Below, piece after piece: positions 18,519 through 30,049 of a DNA stretch of 64,000 nt. Under the pieces are notes generated by a model, which saw only the letters and a program-made list of their open reading frames with translations, made no database searches and had not been told where the DNA came from. The first letter of the stretch is position 1. The number at the start of each line of letters is the position of its first letter. The DNA is taken from contig NC_070567.1 of assembly GCF_026914185.1 (NCBI RefSeq), positions 2,754,001-2,818,000 on the forward strand, in the 5' to 3' direction. Source of the stretch: Puccinia triticina (taxonomy: Eukaryota; Basidiomycota; Pucciniomycetes; Pucciniales; Pucciniaceae). The position numbers and the translations under genes are program-made.

Positions 18519-19794
18519 GATGGTTAAAGACTTCTTTAATAGTTGACTCTTGTACATGAAGTCAAGAGTTCAATTCCCTGTCATTACATTAATTATGTAC
18601 CTTTTCTTCCTATGTACCATTATTATGTACTTATTACATATTTCACATTCTTTTGAATATGTAATTAACCTTATTTCACACTGATTACATATTTGTACAT
18701 ACAGAGAGAGATAATCTTAACTCTCTGTGTATCTATCCTGATTAAGCTCAAAGTATGTACAAATGGGGAGATTACATACCCATTTATGTAAATCCCCTTC
18801 TGAATTCCGTGATCATTCCTCCTTGGAGTTAAGGATCCCTCAGGACCTTGACTTGAAGGAGGGAGCTGATCCCTGCAATATAAAAAGGGAGGTCTCTCAC
18901 CTGTAGAGATTCTCCCACCCAGATTATTGCCATACAAACCCGTGTACCTTACTGAAATTACAGTGAGTGGGGTTTTACATGATCTACACTAACCTTTTTC
19001 TTCCCTTACAGCTTTATTTCTCCTCGTGTATCTTTCCCCTATGTGCAGGTGTAGTTATCACACCTTTAACCTAGAAGATAAGTGATCTCATCCTTATAAC
19101 GCAACGGCGCTTGGCTTGATTTTTGCCGCGTCCCCTTACATACGTAAGGGTGCCAGTCCCTCCGCCTCTCAACGTCGAGTCGGACTTTCTTCCACTTGTT
19201 ACTCTCAGTAACTGTAGTGTGACCTCTACTCCGCTTGCCGCTACCTCTCCACCGCGGCTCGTGAGATAAAAACCCATCAGAGTTACGTCGCATAAGAGAC
19301 AAACTCTGACAGAAGAAGAGTTTTTGTTGTTCTGCCCCCAAAGAAATGCAACCAAAAGGTGAGATCTTCGAGGGGCATTTTTTTCATAGGAAGACAGCAG
19401 GAAGACTCACCGTGTCCTGTGTTCGCGATCCTCCCCGCCCCCCGCTCCCGTTGCAACTTTTTGGGCAACTCTAGCTGAGCTTGCTATGGATCCGACTGGG
19501 CGTCTTGCAGGGCGGACCCTGACAGGTGGCAGTGGAGACAGGAAGATGGGAGTGGATGTCTGGGGCACCTTTACCAGAGTCTGTGTGAGCAGGCTTGCGG
19601 GTCAAAGTAGGGTTAATCTTCATGAGCTTGGAGCTAGAAAGCCAGTGGGAAGGTGGTGATGTGGATGAGTAGCTCTGCTGTCCCGGCGTGGAGAAGATGG
19701 AGACTCACTTGAAACCTCTGAGCTCGCAACGCCGACCAGGCAGAAAACAAGTCAGTGGGTGCATATATGTGAGTACAGCAAGAATAGAGATGAT
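18519..19794. other. LTR-like promoter sequence and unassigned DNA
   Basis: 18519-19070 is AT-rich, with repeated TATGTAC and TTACATA words, a TATA-like ATATAAAAAGGG near 18879 and a cluster of C+T-rich signals after it. It may be the remainder of the gypsy A 3' LTR displaced by element B. From 19070 to 19794 I see no gene; one palindrome (CCTTACATACGTAAGG near 19132) stands out. Confidence 0.35.
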
Positions 19795-20016
19795 TTACTC
19801 ATTCCACCAACCCTGCAGCTGTTTTCTTAAAATCCTTGGTATCTAAGTCCGCTGAAGCCGGTTGTTAAGGGGTGGGGGTGTCCTGGAAACCAAGGTTGGG
19901 GTGGACCCAGACACCAAAGTAGATCTGGTTGAGTTTGCCGAGCGCAGGCTGGGCGGCGAGCACCTGGGCAGAGAGGGCGAGGGAGAGACAGAACCAATCA
20001 CTATCAGGCTATTGTG
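19795..20016 (-). pseudogene. Possible host gene relic (exon-like segment)
   Basis: On the minus strand a pyrimidine tract ending in CTGCCCAG (about 19965) precedes an exon-like frame reading VLAAQPALGKLNQIYFGVWV, HPNLGFQDTPTP, a TAA, then DLDTKDFKKTAAGLVE and a stop. The composition resembles a real protein, but I cannot name a family. The copia element at 20255 sits a short way upstream, and the flank beyond that element (27771-27870) has a hydrophobic frame on the same strand, so the transposon may have split a gene. Weak evidence. Confidence 0.25.
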
Positions 20017-20254
20017 AGTAAGGCATTGCGGCAACACGGTGTAGTACTACATCCATATGGTAGTGATGGTAGGGTGTTGGTGGGCCCGAGTTGGTTGACA
20101 ATGGTGAGCCTATGCAGGATCAGAATTGGGAACTGGTTGATTTTGGGCAACCGAGGTGGTGGCAATATCCTGGGAAATGACTGTGAGCCGGGAGTGGTGG
20201 CAAGAGTGGGGTTTATGCTGCGTACTGGGAAACTGTACTAGGGTTGGCGACTGG

Positions 20255-20538
20255 TGTTGTGGTTCTGTTTCTCTTCTTTCCTGCTTTCTTTGTCCTGTGT
20301 GCTTCCAACCTTTCACTCGTCTTTCTTCATTTCTGTGACATGTTGTATGAGCTCAACAGGTGTGCGTGGAAGTTCCCTTTCCTCATCCTTCCACGCACGT
20401 ACTCACCATCCTTGTCCGTTGAGCTAGGTGAGTCTTTTTCTTCTCCTTTTTCCTTTCTCTTTTGTCATTGCAATGAAATATCATCCTTCCACGCACGTAC
20501 TCACCATCCTCGTCCGTTGAGCTAGTTTCATTGCAAGA
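20255..20538 (+). repeat. Copia left LTR
   Basis: 284 bp, matching 27472-27765. The TCCACGCACGTACTCACCATCC stretch, about 45 bases in all, is present twice inside the LTR. Confidence 0.85.
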
Positions 20539-20621
20539 GGTCATGAGCACCTTTTAGCGCTGACGCAACACTACCATTACTGCTGGAGGATCCGTAAGCT
20601 TGATGTTAAAGCTAGAGACGT

Positions 20622-21575
20622 ATGCAGTCTCCACCGTTGCCTTTTATGAAGAACACCAAAAATACCATCAACCAATCATCATTGCCCACAAACTCCCCAC
20701 CCAACCCCAAGCCAACCATGTCTGCGAACACTGGCCAGGAAACCTGGACACACCCCGCCGTGAAAACCGCCACTATCGAACGTCTCAAAGTACCTGGGCC
20801 AGGGTCCAACTATTCTGAGTGGACCTGGTTCATGCGAGCACATCTAAGCACGACTGATGTGATTTATGTTATCAATGAAGAGCCGGAGAAAGCCAAAACC
20901 AACCCAACCTATGTCCGCAACAACAAGGCCACTTTCGGAGCAATCTCTGGCACCATCCATTCCGCCCATGTCCGACTGGTTTGTCACATCACCAACAACG
21001 CACGCGCCCTCTGGATTGCCCTCATGGCTGCTCATCAGGACTCCTCAGCCGGAGGTATAACCTACTACCTCAGGAGGCTCACCTCTGCTCGCATGCACGG
21101 TGACAATCTCCTCGCTCACCTGGAAAGCATGGCCAAAGATTTTGACCAGCTTTCCACGCTAGTAACTCCTGAAGCCCCCCTCACTGTTGACAACATCTAC
21201 TCCACCTCCATTCTTACTTCCCTCTCTCCCGACTGGCTCTCTTGCGTCTCTTCGATGATGAACAAGCCAAGAGTTGCGCCAACCAAGCTAATTGACGCAC
21301 TCAAGTCAGAACATCTCAGGCAAAAGACAAGGAACAAGGACCAGAGCCTGCTAGAATCCGTGGCCATGGCTTCCCTTTCTCAGCCCAACTCATCTCGACC
21401 TCCCAGGTTCCAAGCACGCCCTCTACTGTTCCTTCTGCAAGCGCTCCGGACACAACCTCAAGGTATGCGAGAACGCTGCCAGGATCTTAGCCGAACACAA
21501 TTGCCGGAACTCATCATCAAATCGCCGCTCTGGCGCAGGCAGCCAGTCAGGGAGGTCGTTAGGCAACCGTTTTAA
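20622..21575 (+). pseudogene. Copia gag, frameshifted near its zinc knuckle
   Basis: ATG 20622 opens a frame with a copia-type Gag body (KVPGPGSNYSEWTWFMRAHL … RALWIALMAAHQ … LRRLTSARMHGD). Around 21410-21425 the coding sense passes to the neighbouring frame, where the zinc knuckle CSFCKRSGHNLKVC is read. That second frame continues into the protease/integrase region. Gag would build the particle. The apparent residues between about 21420 and 21575 in the first frame are out of frame. Confidence 0.75.
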
Positions 21576-22842
21576 ACGTTGTTCCCAAGCAAAAGCGGGC
21601 CAGACTACGGTAGTGGATCTAGGGGGGGACGACAATGTCGATGAGTCAGACTACTCCGGGTCCAAAGCAGACAACTACTCAACCTCCTCACGTGCCCCTG
21701 CCAAAGCAGGAAACGCCACCGAGCTGCTCCATCAGACCACCAAGGCCTGTTCAAACGCCAAGAGGGATGCAAACCTTGACTCGGGCTGCTCTATCTCGAT
21801 GACACCCTACGCAGAGGAGGTCAAGAACCCTGCCTCCAACAATACCCCCATTCTTCTGGCTGACCACTCCCTAGTTGAGGCCACTCACCGTGGTCTCTTC
21901 ACCCTGCCAATAAAATCAAACACCTCGATTCCGGCACTCGTGGTCCCTGATTTACACAAACCTCTTGTCTCCATCTCCGGCGTATGCGACACAAATATGA
22001 CGGTGGTTTTTAACAAATCAACCTGCGACATATACTGGTCCGACAAGGTCACGGTGTCGGGAACTCCAGTCGGAAAAGGGTATCAAAGGGAAAATCTCTA
22101 CTACCTCCCTTCAACCAATGTGAGGTCTTTTTCAGCCTCTACCTCCATTCTGTCGAGACATGACAATTCCCTAATGGGATTCCATGTACGTCTGTCTCAT
22201 ATAGGCCTCCGGCCTCTAAAGCAACTCCTTCGACGTCTCGACATACAACCAACGATTCTGAACGAAGTGGAAGTTCAGCAATGCCCTACTTGCATACAAT
22301 CAAAAATGCACCGTCGTCCGTTCCACTCCCGGGCTTCCTACCAATCCGATCAACCGGGAAAGATTATTCACTCCAATGTCTGCTCTTTCGAGGTAGCTTC
22401 AAGAGAAGGGCATAAATACTTTGTTACATTTGTTGACGACTGCTCTAAATTCACTTCTGTTTTTCCCATGAAATTAAAATCTCAAGTTCTCTCCTGCTTT
22501 GAAATTTTTCAAGCATTCTTTGAGAAAACTGGTCAGCACAAAATTCTTTTCTTGCGCTCGGATAACGGAGGAGAGTATGTCTTGAAAGAGTTTGAGATCT
22601 ACTTGAGTCACGCGGGTATTACACATGAGCCTGGCCCCCCACACTCACCGGAGCTAAATGGGGTGGCGGAAAGAACTAATAGGACCATTGGCAATCTGGT
22701 CAGGTGTTCCCTGCTCAACGCACATCTTCCCAAAACTTTCTGGGTGGATGCCTTGAGACACGTTTTTCACTCTTTTAACTCTTTTCCCTGCCGTACGCCA
22801 ACTGGTTTTCTGGCACCAAACAAAATTCTCAACAAGCCTCTC
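21425..22842 (+). pseudogene. Copia protease/integrase region, N-terminal part, with Asp to Asn at the first catalytic position
   Basis: From the zinc knuckle onward the frame holds a protease-like DSGCSISM (near 21780), a GAG-pre-integrase domain with HVRLSHIG and CPTCIQSKMHRR (HHCC), and the integrase core. The expected HSDVC motif reads HSNVC, so the first catalytic Asp is Asn. The second Asp (LRSDNGGEY) and the Glu (GVAERTNRT) are present. The frame is cut after NKILNKPL by a non-autonomous LTR element starting at 22843 and resumes at 25120. Confidence 0.8.
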
Positions 22843-25114
22843 TGTAAGCCCCCCTCCTCACTTGGGCTTACAAGATGTCATTGGATGACACAAGCCTGTC
22901 ACAGTATTGTATATAGCCCTCTCGTCTTTCATCCCTGGCTCAGCAGAGAACTGATCCCTCTTCTCTCTGAGCCAGGTAAGCTCTTTCCTCCTTCTCTTGT
23001 CTTTCTCTTTCATGCTTCTCACAAGAGAGAGCTGATCCCTCTTCTCTCTGAGCCAGCCAGCAATCAAAGCCCCCCAGTTTGGTCCTAGAACTCCTCCTCC
23101 GCGCCCATTCCGCCGCTCCTCTGTCATCCACTCCAGTGAAGGGACTCAACCCTTACACTTTTTTTTTCTAAATCCCAAACACCCTCCTTTTTCTTCATTG
23201 ACTGCCTTAAAACGCCCGTTCCACCCGCCTGTTCTGCCCGCCTGTTCCGCCCGCCCGTTCTGCCTGCCCGTTCTGCCCACCCGTTCCACTCAAACTAAAA
23301 ATTTTCCGCCCGTTCCTCCCGCCCGCCTGAACCCATTCTGCTCTGTTCTGAAAATATCCGTTTGACCAAACATAGCTCAATCTCCGCCATCGCCAACCTC
23401 ATTCTCTCGGTATGGACTCCGACCAGTTCAATGAAAGCTACAAAGCCCGCATCCAGCCTCTGGAGGATGTTGTACATTTTCTGTTAACTAGAACAAAGCC
23501 TGCCTGGTCCTCACTTGTTCCCACGGCTCCCCCGGTCGGATCATTCTGGTATTTGATTGATCGAGGCCTCGAACCCCTAGTTTCTGAAGGGACGGCACTC
23601 TTTCTGAAGCTCTCATCTTGCAACTTGGTCCCCACATCAAGCTCCTCCAATTGATCGCCCGTCTGGCTACAGCCCTCCAGTCCTTCCTCCTCCTCCCGAC
23701 GTCCCCAACAACCTCCGCCATGTGCTCATCCTTGCTCGCCAGCCTGCCCTCCTTCCCTGCCCCGCTCAACTCAATCGATCAGGTTAGGGCCATTAACCAT
23801 TCCCTCGCTGGTCCAACGCTTGACGAGAGCCGCCCAATTGCCTAACCCATCACTCTTACCAAAATCAAAAAAGCTGCCGTTCTCATCCTTGGTTCTGCCC
23901 GCCCCCTCGGCTACCACCCAACATCCCCACGGCTCCCCACTGCTCCCTATGACCGATCAGCAACAAATGAGTGTCTCGGCCGGCCCCACTAAGGACATCC
24001 TGCAGGTTGCAGACCCCAGGACGCCCTCATCGACGCCTTCCTCTTCCTACATCTTGCCCAAGCACTCACTCTTGCGTTTGTCAAGGTGCTCAGTGCCTTC
24101 AATCTCCTCCACACCGCATCGATTCTCGGCTTGTTTGCCGCGAGCTCGCTTTCCATCGCCGCTGCCGTCCACCTCTCTGACCACGGCCTATTACTCGCAA
24201 TCTTCCTCCTCCTTTGCCTCATCATCTTCCTCAACCACACCGACCGCCTCTGATCTCCGAAAGGGCCACCCGCAAATCTGCTCAATGAGTTTGCTCCCAT
24301 CAACTCTTGCCGCTCGTTCAAGTCTTCAGCCTGTTAACACTCCTTCTACCGTTGATAGAAGAATCTCGTCAACCAATGTTCAGGCCACTGCCGTACGCGC
24401 CTTGACTGCACCAGTTCCGCCTACATTCTCCAACTTGTCCACCACCCTCTCTTCCTTGTCCAGCAAGCCTGCTCAATACAACCTGCCCGTCCCGACTATA
24501 AAGACCCCCAGCCCGGCAGACATCTGCGCTGAAAATGAAGAATACCGCAAGGCCATGGTCAAAGCACTTGCTGCCTTTAACAACGAACAAGACCGACTGT
24601 ACAGCTTACGGCGCCCTGCTCTTCCCGACAAACTCCCTCCATTCATTCATTCCTGACTTTCCCTCCTAGTCTATCACTTCCTGATTGCCTCCTTCTTTCC
24701 AACCTCCATTCTAGTCCTCCGGTCTCTTTTTCTTGCCATGCTACATCCCAGTTTTCTTTGAACTTGTCTTCCTTCTTTCTTTTTTATAGGAGGGGAGACT
24801 GTAAGCCCCCCTCCTCAGTTGGGCTTACAAGATGTCATTGGATGACACAAGCCTGTCACAGTATTGTATATAGCCCTCTCATCTTTCATCCCTGGCTCAG
24901 CAGAGAACTGATCCCTCTTCTCTCTGAGCCAGGTAAGCTCTTTCCTCCTTCTCTTGTCTTTCTCTTTCATGCTTCTCACAAGAGAGAACTGATCCCTCTT
25001 CTCTCTGAGCCAGCCAGCAATCAAAGCCCCCCAGTTTGGTCCTAGAACTACTCCTTTGCGCCCATTCCGCCGCTCCTCCGTCATCCGCTCCAGTGAAGGG
25101 ACTCAACCCTTACA
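22843..25114 (+). mobile_element. Non-autonomous LTR element (LARD-like) nested in copia integrase
   Basis: Two 315-bp LTRs (22843-23157, 24800-25114) start TGTAAGCCCCCCTCC and end CTCAACCCTTACA. Flanks are CTCTC (22838-22842) and CTCTT (25115-25119), a 5-bp duplication with one change. Each LTR holds a duplicated CTGATCCCTCTTCTCTCTGA. The interior has a short Gag-like start (MDSDQFNESYKARIQPL at 23412) that soon shifts frame, and a C/T-rich, Ser/Pro/Thr-rich region. No enzyme domains are seen. A 12-base CCCGTTCTGCCC-type tandem repeat lies at about 23215-23290. Confidence 0.85.
23412..24656 (+). pseudogene. Degenerate gag-like coding region of the nested LTR element
   Basis: A methionine at 23412 starts an 80-residue frame; the sense then seems to pass through other frames (about 23618-23845 and 23820-24656), the last being Ser/Pro-rich and ending with a charged ENEEYRKAMVKALAAF segment. 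The pattern suggests one frameshifted Gag-like protein. The family is not recognised with certainty. Confidence 0.35.
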
Positions 25115-25119
25115 CTCTT

Positions 25120-25831
25120 GTCTCGCCCAAGCATCTTCACCCTTTTGGCTGCCTTTCATGGTACAAAGTTCCAGAGGCCAATAGAAAGAAACTCAACAAC
25201 AGAGGACGGGCAGCCATCTTTCTCTTGTATCTCAATAATGGTCCATGGAAACGGGTTCCAAGTCTGGGATCTCAAACGTCGCTCTGTGGTGAAAACTCGA
25301 GACATCATTTGTGAGGACACTTGTTTCCCCTACGCCTCTCCTCTCTCAAAACCAGCCAACCCTGTCTTCGTTGAACTGCTGTGGCCGTCCGATTTCTGCC
25401 CACCCAAAACCCAGACCCATCAGCCCGTCTCTCCTGAAAACGCACCTCAAAACAAGCCAATCCAGGATCTCCCTCCTCCAGTAAGAACACCCACACCAGA
25501 TCTCCCTCTTCTGGACATTCAACTGGAGCCGCGTTTTGACAGATGTCTGACGGCATCTATTCATGCGCCATTGTCTACGCCCGATCCCGCTCCGCCCAAT
25601 ACTTCCTCATCGCCTCCTCCTCAATCATCAACGGCAGGAGATACTCCGGTGCCTGAGACACAACCTGTGTCCTGGCCTTCCAAATCAAAGAAGAAGGCCA
25701 TTGTTCAATCAACCCTCCCGCCGCGGAAGTCGTCAAGAACCAGCCGTCCGCCGGATCGCTACAGGGACTGTGCCAAATCAGCCAATCTGGTGGATGATGT
25801 AGACACCCCAAGACCTGGAAGCAACTCATGA
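25120..25831 (+). pseudogene. Copia integrase C-terminus and linker to RT
   Basis: After the nested LTR element the copia sequence resumes with LVSPKHLHPFGCLSWYKVPE, typical of the end of a copia integrase core, then a frame change and GFQVWDLKRRSVVKTRDIIC. A Pro/Ser/Thr-rich linker (SPENAPQNKPIQDLPPPVRT) of about 150 residues follows, ending with RRSSRTSRPPDRY-like basic residues ahead of RT. Confidence 0.7.
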
Positions 25832-26952
25832 GATTGCCTAACAAGAGCAAGTGGCTTAAAGCGGCGGACGATGAATTCTCCTCGCTACTGGGTATGTCCA
25901 CCTGGCAAGTGGTCCCGCGTCCAGCTAAGCAAAAAATTATCAAATCCAAATGGGTGTTTAAGGTGAAGCAACGGGCAGATGAAACTATTCAAAAACTCAA
26001 GGCACGCCTGGTAGCAATGGGTTACACACAGGTGCAAGGAGTCAATTACAAGGAAGTTTTTGCTCCCACTCTTTGATTGGAAACATTGAGACTGATCCTT
26101 TCTTTGATGGCCATCAAGGGATGGAAGGGACGTCAAGTTGACTTCAAGACGGTGTTCCTCAATGGCAAACTGTTGGAGCCGGTCTACATGGAGCAGCCAC
26201 CGGTTTTTGAGGATTCAGAACACCCTGATTGGGTCTGCGAAGTGACAAGATCCATTTATGGTCTAAAACAATCCCCAAGAGAATGGAATATCGAGCTACA
26301 CCACGGGCTTGTCAAATGTGGTCTCACTCAGTCAAAATATGACCCAACTCTGTATTTCAAGCTTGACCGCAATGCTCTTTTTGGTGCGGTCACTGTTCAC
26401 GTTGATGATCTGGCTATTGTGGGTGAACCGTCCTTCGTGGATCCATTGATTTGCAATCTTGGTAAGAAATTCAAAATTGGTGCGGAAAAAGACCTGCATC
26501 TCTTTCTCTCCATGAAGATCATGCGGGACATTCCCAAAAATCAGGTTTACGTCTTGCGATCTCACTACATTGAAGAACTCCATCTGCGTTTTCTATGGGA
26601 CAAACACATCCCAGTCTTGACTCCAACCGATTCGCTGTTCAAAAATCTGGTTCCACAAAAACCCAACAAGTCACCCTCATCAGGTACGTACAATCAGCTC
26701 ATCGGGTCCCTGCTCTGGGCAGCACAATGCACCAGGCCAGACATCTCCTTTGCGGTAAACCGTCTGTCACAGTTTCTCCAAGATCCTTTGGACTCCCACT
26801 GGAAGGCGGCAGTGAGAATTTTGAACTTCCTCATCTCAACAAAGGATCTCCAGCTCCGGCTAGGCGGAAATTTAAACTGCTCAGGATACAGTGACTCGGA
26901 CTGGGCGGAAGACCGCCATGACAGGCGTTCAACCTCTGCGTACACGTTTTGA
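25828..26952 (+). pseudogene. Copia reverse transcriptase with premature stop
   Basis: RT starts with WLKAADDEFSSLLGMSTWQV and KSKWVFKVKQRADETI. A TGA at 26074-26076 interrupts right after FAPTL; the same frame continues LETLRLILSLMAIKGW, VDFKTVFLNGKL (catalytic Asp), YGLKQSPREWN and VHVDDLAIVG (YVDD-type motif). RNase H begins at CSGYSDSDWAEDRHDRRSTS and meets a TGA at 26950-26952. It would copy element RNA into DNA; this copy is dead. Confidence 0.85.
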
Positions 26953-27339
26953 ATAGGAGATGGTGCAATCTCCTGGAAGTCTTGCAAACAGGCAAGTGTC
27001 CCTTGATCTAATACTGAGGCAAAGTACAAAGCAATTTCGGACTCATGCAAAGAAGGCTTGTGGATCCAATACATCCTTTCAGAACTTTGTCTTTGTCCCA
27101 AATCCGCTCTGCCACTCCACTTCAATAACGCGGGCGCTGAAGCCCTGGCAAAAAATCCCAAGCACCACTCCCAGACAAAACACATAGACGCGCGCTTCCA
27201 TTTTGTCCGTGATTGCATCAAAGCCAGAAGACTTGTGGTCATACATGTGTTGACCAAGGACATGCTGGCAGACATGTTAAACAAGCCTCTCTCCAGGACC
27301 TCTCTCAAATCTCAGCGGACACAATTTGGACTCGTCTAA
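26953..27339 (+). pseudogene. Copia RNase H remainder
   Basis: The frame after the TGA carries ISWKSCKQASV. From about 27000 the sense moves to a second frame with GLWIQYILSELC, KHIDARFHFVRDCI and MLADMLNKPLSR, the conserved end of copia RNase H. It stops at 27337-27339, about 130 bases before the right LTR. Confidence 0.75.
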
Positions 27340-27471
27340 CTCCCTATTCCTTTTCTTTCTCTCTACTCCTTCCCTTCTACTCTCTATCCTGTGCTTCTTC
27401 CTATCTTTGTTCCTTTTTTTTTCTTTTTCTTTCTGCTTTTCTCTTCTGTTCAGGTTGTCAGCAAGGGGGGG

Positions 27472-27765
27472 TGTTGCAGTTCTGTTTTCTTTTCTTTCCT
27501 GATTTCTTTGTCCTGTGTGCTTCCAACCTTTCACTTGTCTTTCTTCATTTCTGTGACATTTTGTATGTAGGCATCTAGCTCAACGGGCGTGCGTGCAAGT
27601 TCCCTTTCCTCATCCTTCCACGCACACACTCACCATCCTTGTCCGTTGAGCTAGGTGAGTCTTTTTCTTCTCCTTTTTCCTTTCTTTTTTGTCATTGCAA
27701 TGAAATAACATCCTTCCACGCACGTACTCACCATCCTTGTCTGTTGAGCTAGTTTCATTGCAAGA
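27472..27765 (+). repeat. Copia right LTR
   Basis: 294 bp, the partner of 20255-20538. It includes about 10 extra bases (GTAGGCATCT) near its middle. Confidence 0.85.
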
Positions 27766-27770
27766 ACTGG

Positions 27771-28183
27771 GTTGTGGCTGGGTGAGGCATTGGCGACAAA
27801 GGGGAGCCACCAAGGGTGGGGTGGCAAGGGCGAGGATTATGTGGACTATAAAAGAGGTGAGTTCTGGCACCTGTGATTCCCCAGGGGATCCAGTTTTGTC
27901 CTACCCCCTCCCTGGAGCGCGCTAATCATTTGATTAGGCCCCCCTTTATTTCCATTTTGACTGGCCCACTTTTGCTTGTTGCTGCGTCACAAGCTGGAGG
28001 GTCAATCCGAGGTGCCCTTTGGGGTATTTGGGGATTATTTTCAACTTATAATATGTCTTTTGCTAATGAAAATAGGCAAAACCCATGATCTTCCCTTCTG
28101 TGATTCTGTGGATTTAATAAACTTGGATTTATATTATAGGTGACAGATCACATAGATATCTGTCACTAAAAAATGTGACATAT
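27771..28183. other. Flank of copia insertion, no firm gene
   Basis: On the minus strand 27771-27870 reads a hydrophobic segment (TSFIVHIILALATPPLVAPL) that could be a signal peptide joined to sequence left of the copia element (19.8-20.25 kb). On the plus strand a TATAAAAG lies near 27847. A GACAGATCACATAGATATCTGTC hairpin sits near 28142. No gene is assigned. Confidence 0.25.
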
Positions 28184-28191
28184 TAATATTA

Positions 28192-29925
28192 CGGATGTAC
28201 TTCGCGCACTGCAAAAAACTCGTCGCGCACTGCAGGGGGCGTCTACTCGACGTCCCAGCCACAGTGCGCGGTAGCTCAAAACGCTTCGCGCACTGCAAAT
28301 GAAAAAGCTTGAAAATCCCCTTTTTTTTTCTGCCAGCTGGCAGAGGGGATTTTTCTTGCCCCTCCTCCATTTTCTTGGGGTATTTGGACCCCTCAGCATG
28401 ATGTAGAAGAAGGATGATAAAGAAATAAAAAAACTAAGCGGGGCACACCCCCCGCGGATTTTCAACCTGCCAAAAGTCCATGGATCGGGTACACAGCCCC
28501 TCGAAAACAGAGTTTGAGGGGCAGAAGTACATACCCCATGACTTCGCCGTGCTGATGGCCGGCACAGGCTGGTCCCGGAGCGGAGTACAACATGCAAACT
28601 CCCCCGATGACCGGCCAGCACCAAGGGGGAGTGCAAATCACCGGTCATCGAGTGGATCAAGCAGTCCTCTCGATTACTGGAATGGTCCCGGTCATCGAGA
28701 GAAGTAAACACACCTCTCCATGAATGGGACCGTTCTGGTCATTGAGAGGAGTACACACACCTCTTGATGACCAGAACGGTCCCGGTCATCGAGAGGAGTA
28801 AACACACCTCTCAATGGCCGTAACGGTCCCGGTCATCGAGAAGAGTAAACAAACCTCTCGATGACCGGAACAGTCCCGGTCATCGAGAGGAGAAACTCTT
28901 GGTGACCGGAGCAGACCTGGTCATCAAAACTTAATCCCCTTGATGAACGGGTCTGCTCCGGTCACCAAGAGGAGAAGCACTCCCTCAATGGCCGGAGCAA
29001 ACTGTTCAAGGAGAGGAGTGATGAACGGTTCCCTCCGGTCATCGAGGGGAGTCTTCACTCCTCTAAATGACCGGAACAGACCCGGCCATCGAGAGGAGGA
29101 TCAGTCTTGATGACCGGGCTCTTTACTTCCCCAGGTCATTGAGAGAAGATTAAAGACTCCTCTTGATGACCGGGTCTGTTCCAGTCGTTGAGAGGAGGAG
29201 TGTTTCCTCCTCTCGATGACCGGAATGGACCCGTTCATCGAGAAGAGGGTTTAATGCTCTGAGTCTCGATAACTGGAACGGTTCCTGTCATCAAGAGGAT
29301 CATTTGGCCCTCTTGATGACCGGAACGTTCCCGGTCATCGAGAGGACCATTTCGCCCTCTTGATGACCGGAACGTTCCCGGTTATCGAGATGACCATTTA
29401 GCCCTCTTGATGACCGGGACCGTTCCAGTCATCGAGAGGAGTGCTTAATCCACTCGATGACCGGTGATTTGCACTCCCCCTGTGTGCTGGCCGGTCATCG
29501 GGGGAGTTTGCATGTTGTACTCCGCTCCGGGACCAGCCTGTGCCGGCCATCGGCACGGCGAAGTCATGGGGTATGTACTTCTGCCCCTTGAACTCTGTTT
29601 TCGAGGGGCTGTGTACCGGATCCATGGACTTTTGGCAGATTGAAAATCCACGGGGGGTGCGCCCCGGGGAGGCGCTCTGCCTAGTTTTTGTATTTCTTTA
29701 TCATCCTTTTTCTACGTCATGCTGAGGGGTCCAAATACCCCAAGAAAATGGAGGAGGGGCAAGAAAAATCCCCTCTGCCAGCTGGCAGAAAAAAAAGGGG
29801 GAATTTCAAGCTTTTCATGTGCAGTGCGCGAAGCGTTTTGAGCTACCGCGCACTGTGGCCGGGACGTCAAGTGGACGCCCCCTGCAGTGCGCGACGAGTT
29901 TTTCGCAGTGCGCGAAGTACATCCG
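28192..29925. mobile_element. C: 1.7-kb inverted-repeat element with 8-bp target duplication
   Basis: Both ends read CGGATGTACTTCGCGCACTG inward and are flanked by TAATATTA (28184-28191, 29926-29933). Arms of roughly 450 bases are mirror images: GCGCACTGC words, a TGCCAGCTGGCAGA palindrome, CCCCTCCTCCATTTTCTTGG, and a CATGACTTCGCCGTG/CACGGCGAAGTCATG pair. The centre (about 28600-29510) is a GATGACCGG hairpin array. No transposase. It shares its terminal motif with element D (60505-61261). An 8-bp duplication fits hAT-type or related superfamilies, but the termini match none I know. Confidence 0.85.
28600..29510. repeat. C central array: GATGACCGG palindrome units
   Basis: About fifteen units, e.g. 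CTCTTGATGACCGG, AACGTTC-type spacer, CCGGTCATCGAGAG, with linkers like GAGTAAACACAC. The same core as in E1 and B. Confidence 0.85.
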
Positions 29926-30049
29926 TAATATTAATATTATTTATAATTATTTTTATATATGTTACGCTGGCTTGCGCTGCGTAGCCGGCTGACAAAAAAT
30001 ATGTAGGAAGATTCTCCATGGTCCTCTGCATCTTTTGTTCCCCCAACAC

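Larger units (their letters stand above)
20255..27765 (+). mobile_element. Ty1/copia retrotransposon, decayed, with nested LTR element
   Basis: LTRs at 20255-20538 and 27472-27765 start TGTTG(T/C)(G/A)GTTCTG and end TTTCATTGCAAGA. Each carries a duplicated sub-repeat (CATCCTTCCACGCACGTACT). The duplication ACTGG flanks it (20250-20254, 27766-27770). The primer site after the left LTR (GGTCATGAGCACC) resembles an initiator tRNA-Met anticodon arm complement, and GGGGGG precedes the right LTR. Order: gag, integrase, RT, RNase H, which defines copia. Stops, a frameshift and a nested element at 22843-25114 disable it. Confidence 0.88.

Noticed and set aside
18519..18592. tRNA-like T-loop (GAGTTCAATTCCC) beside the right end of element B
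   Set aside because: The acceptor pairing needs two wobbles, the T stem does not pair and the anticodon loop is too long, so it is not called.
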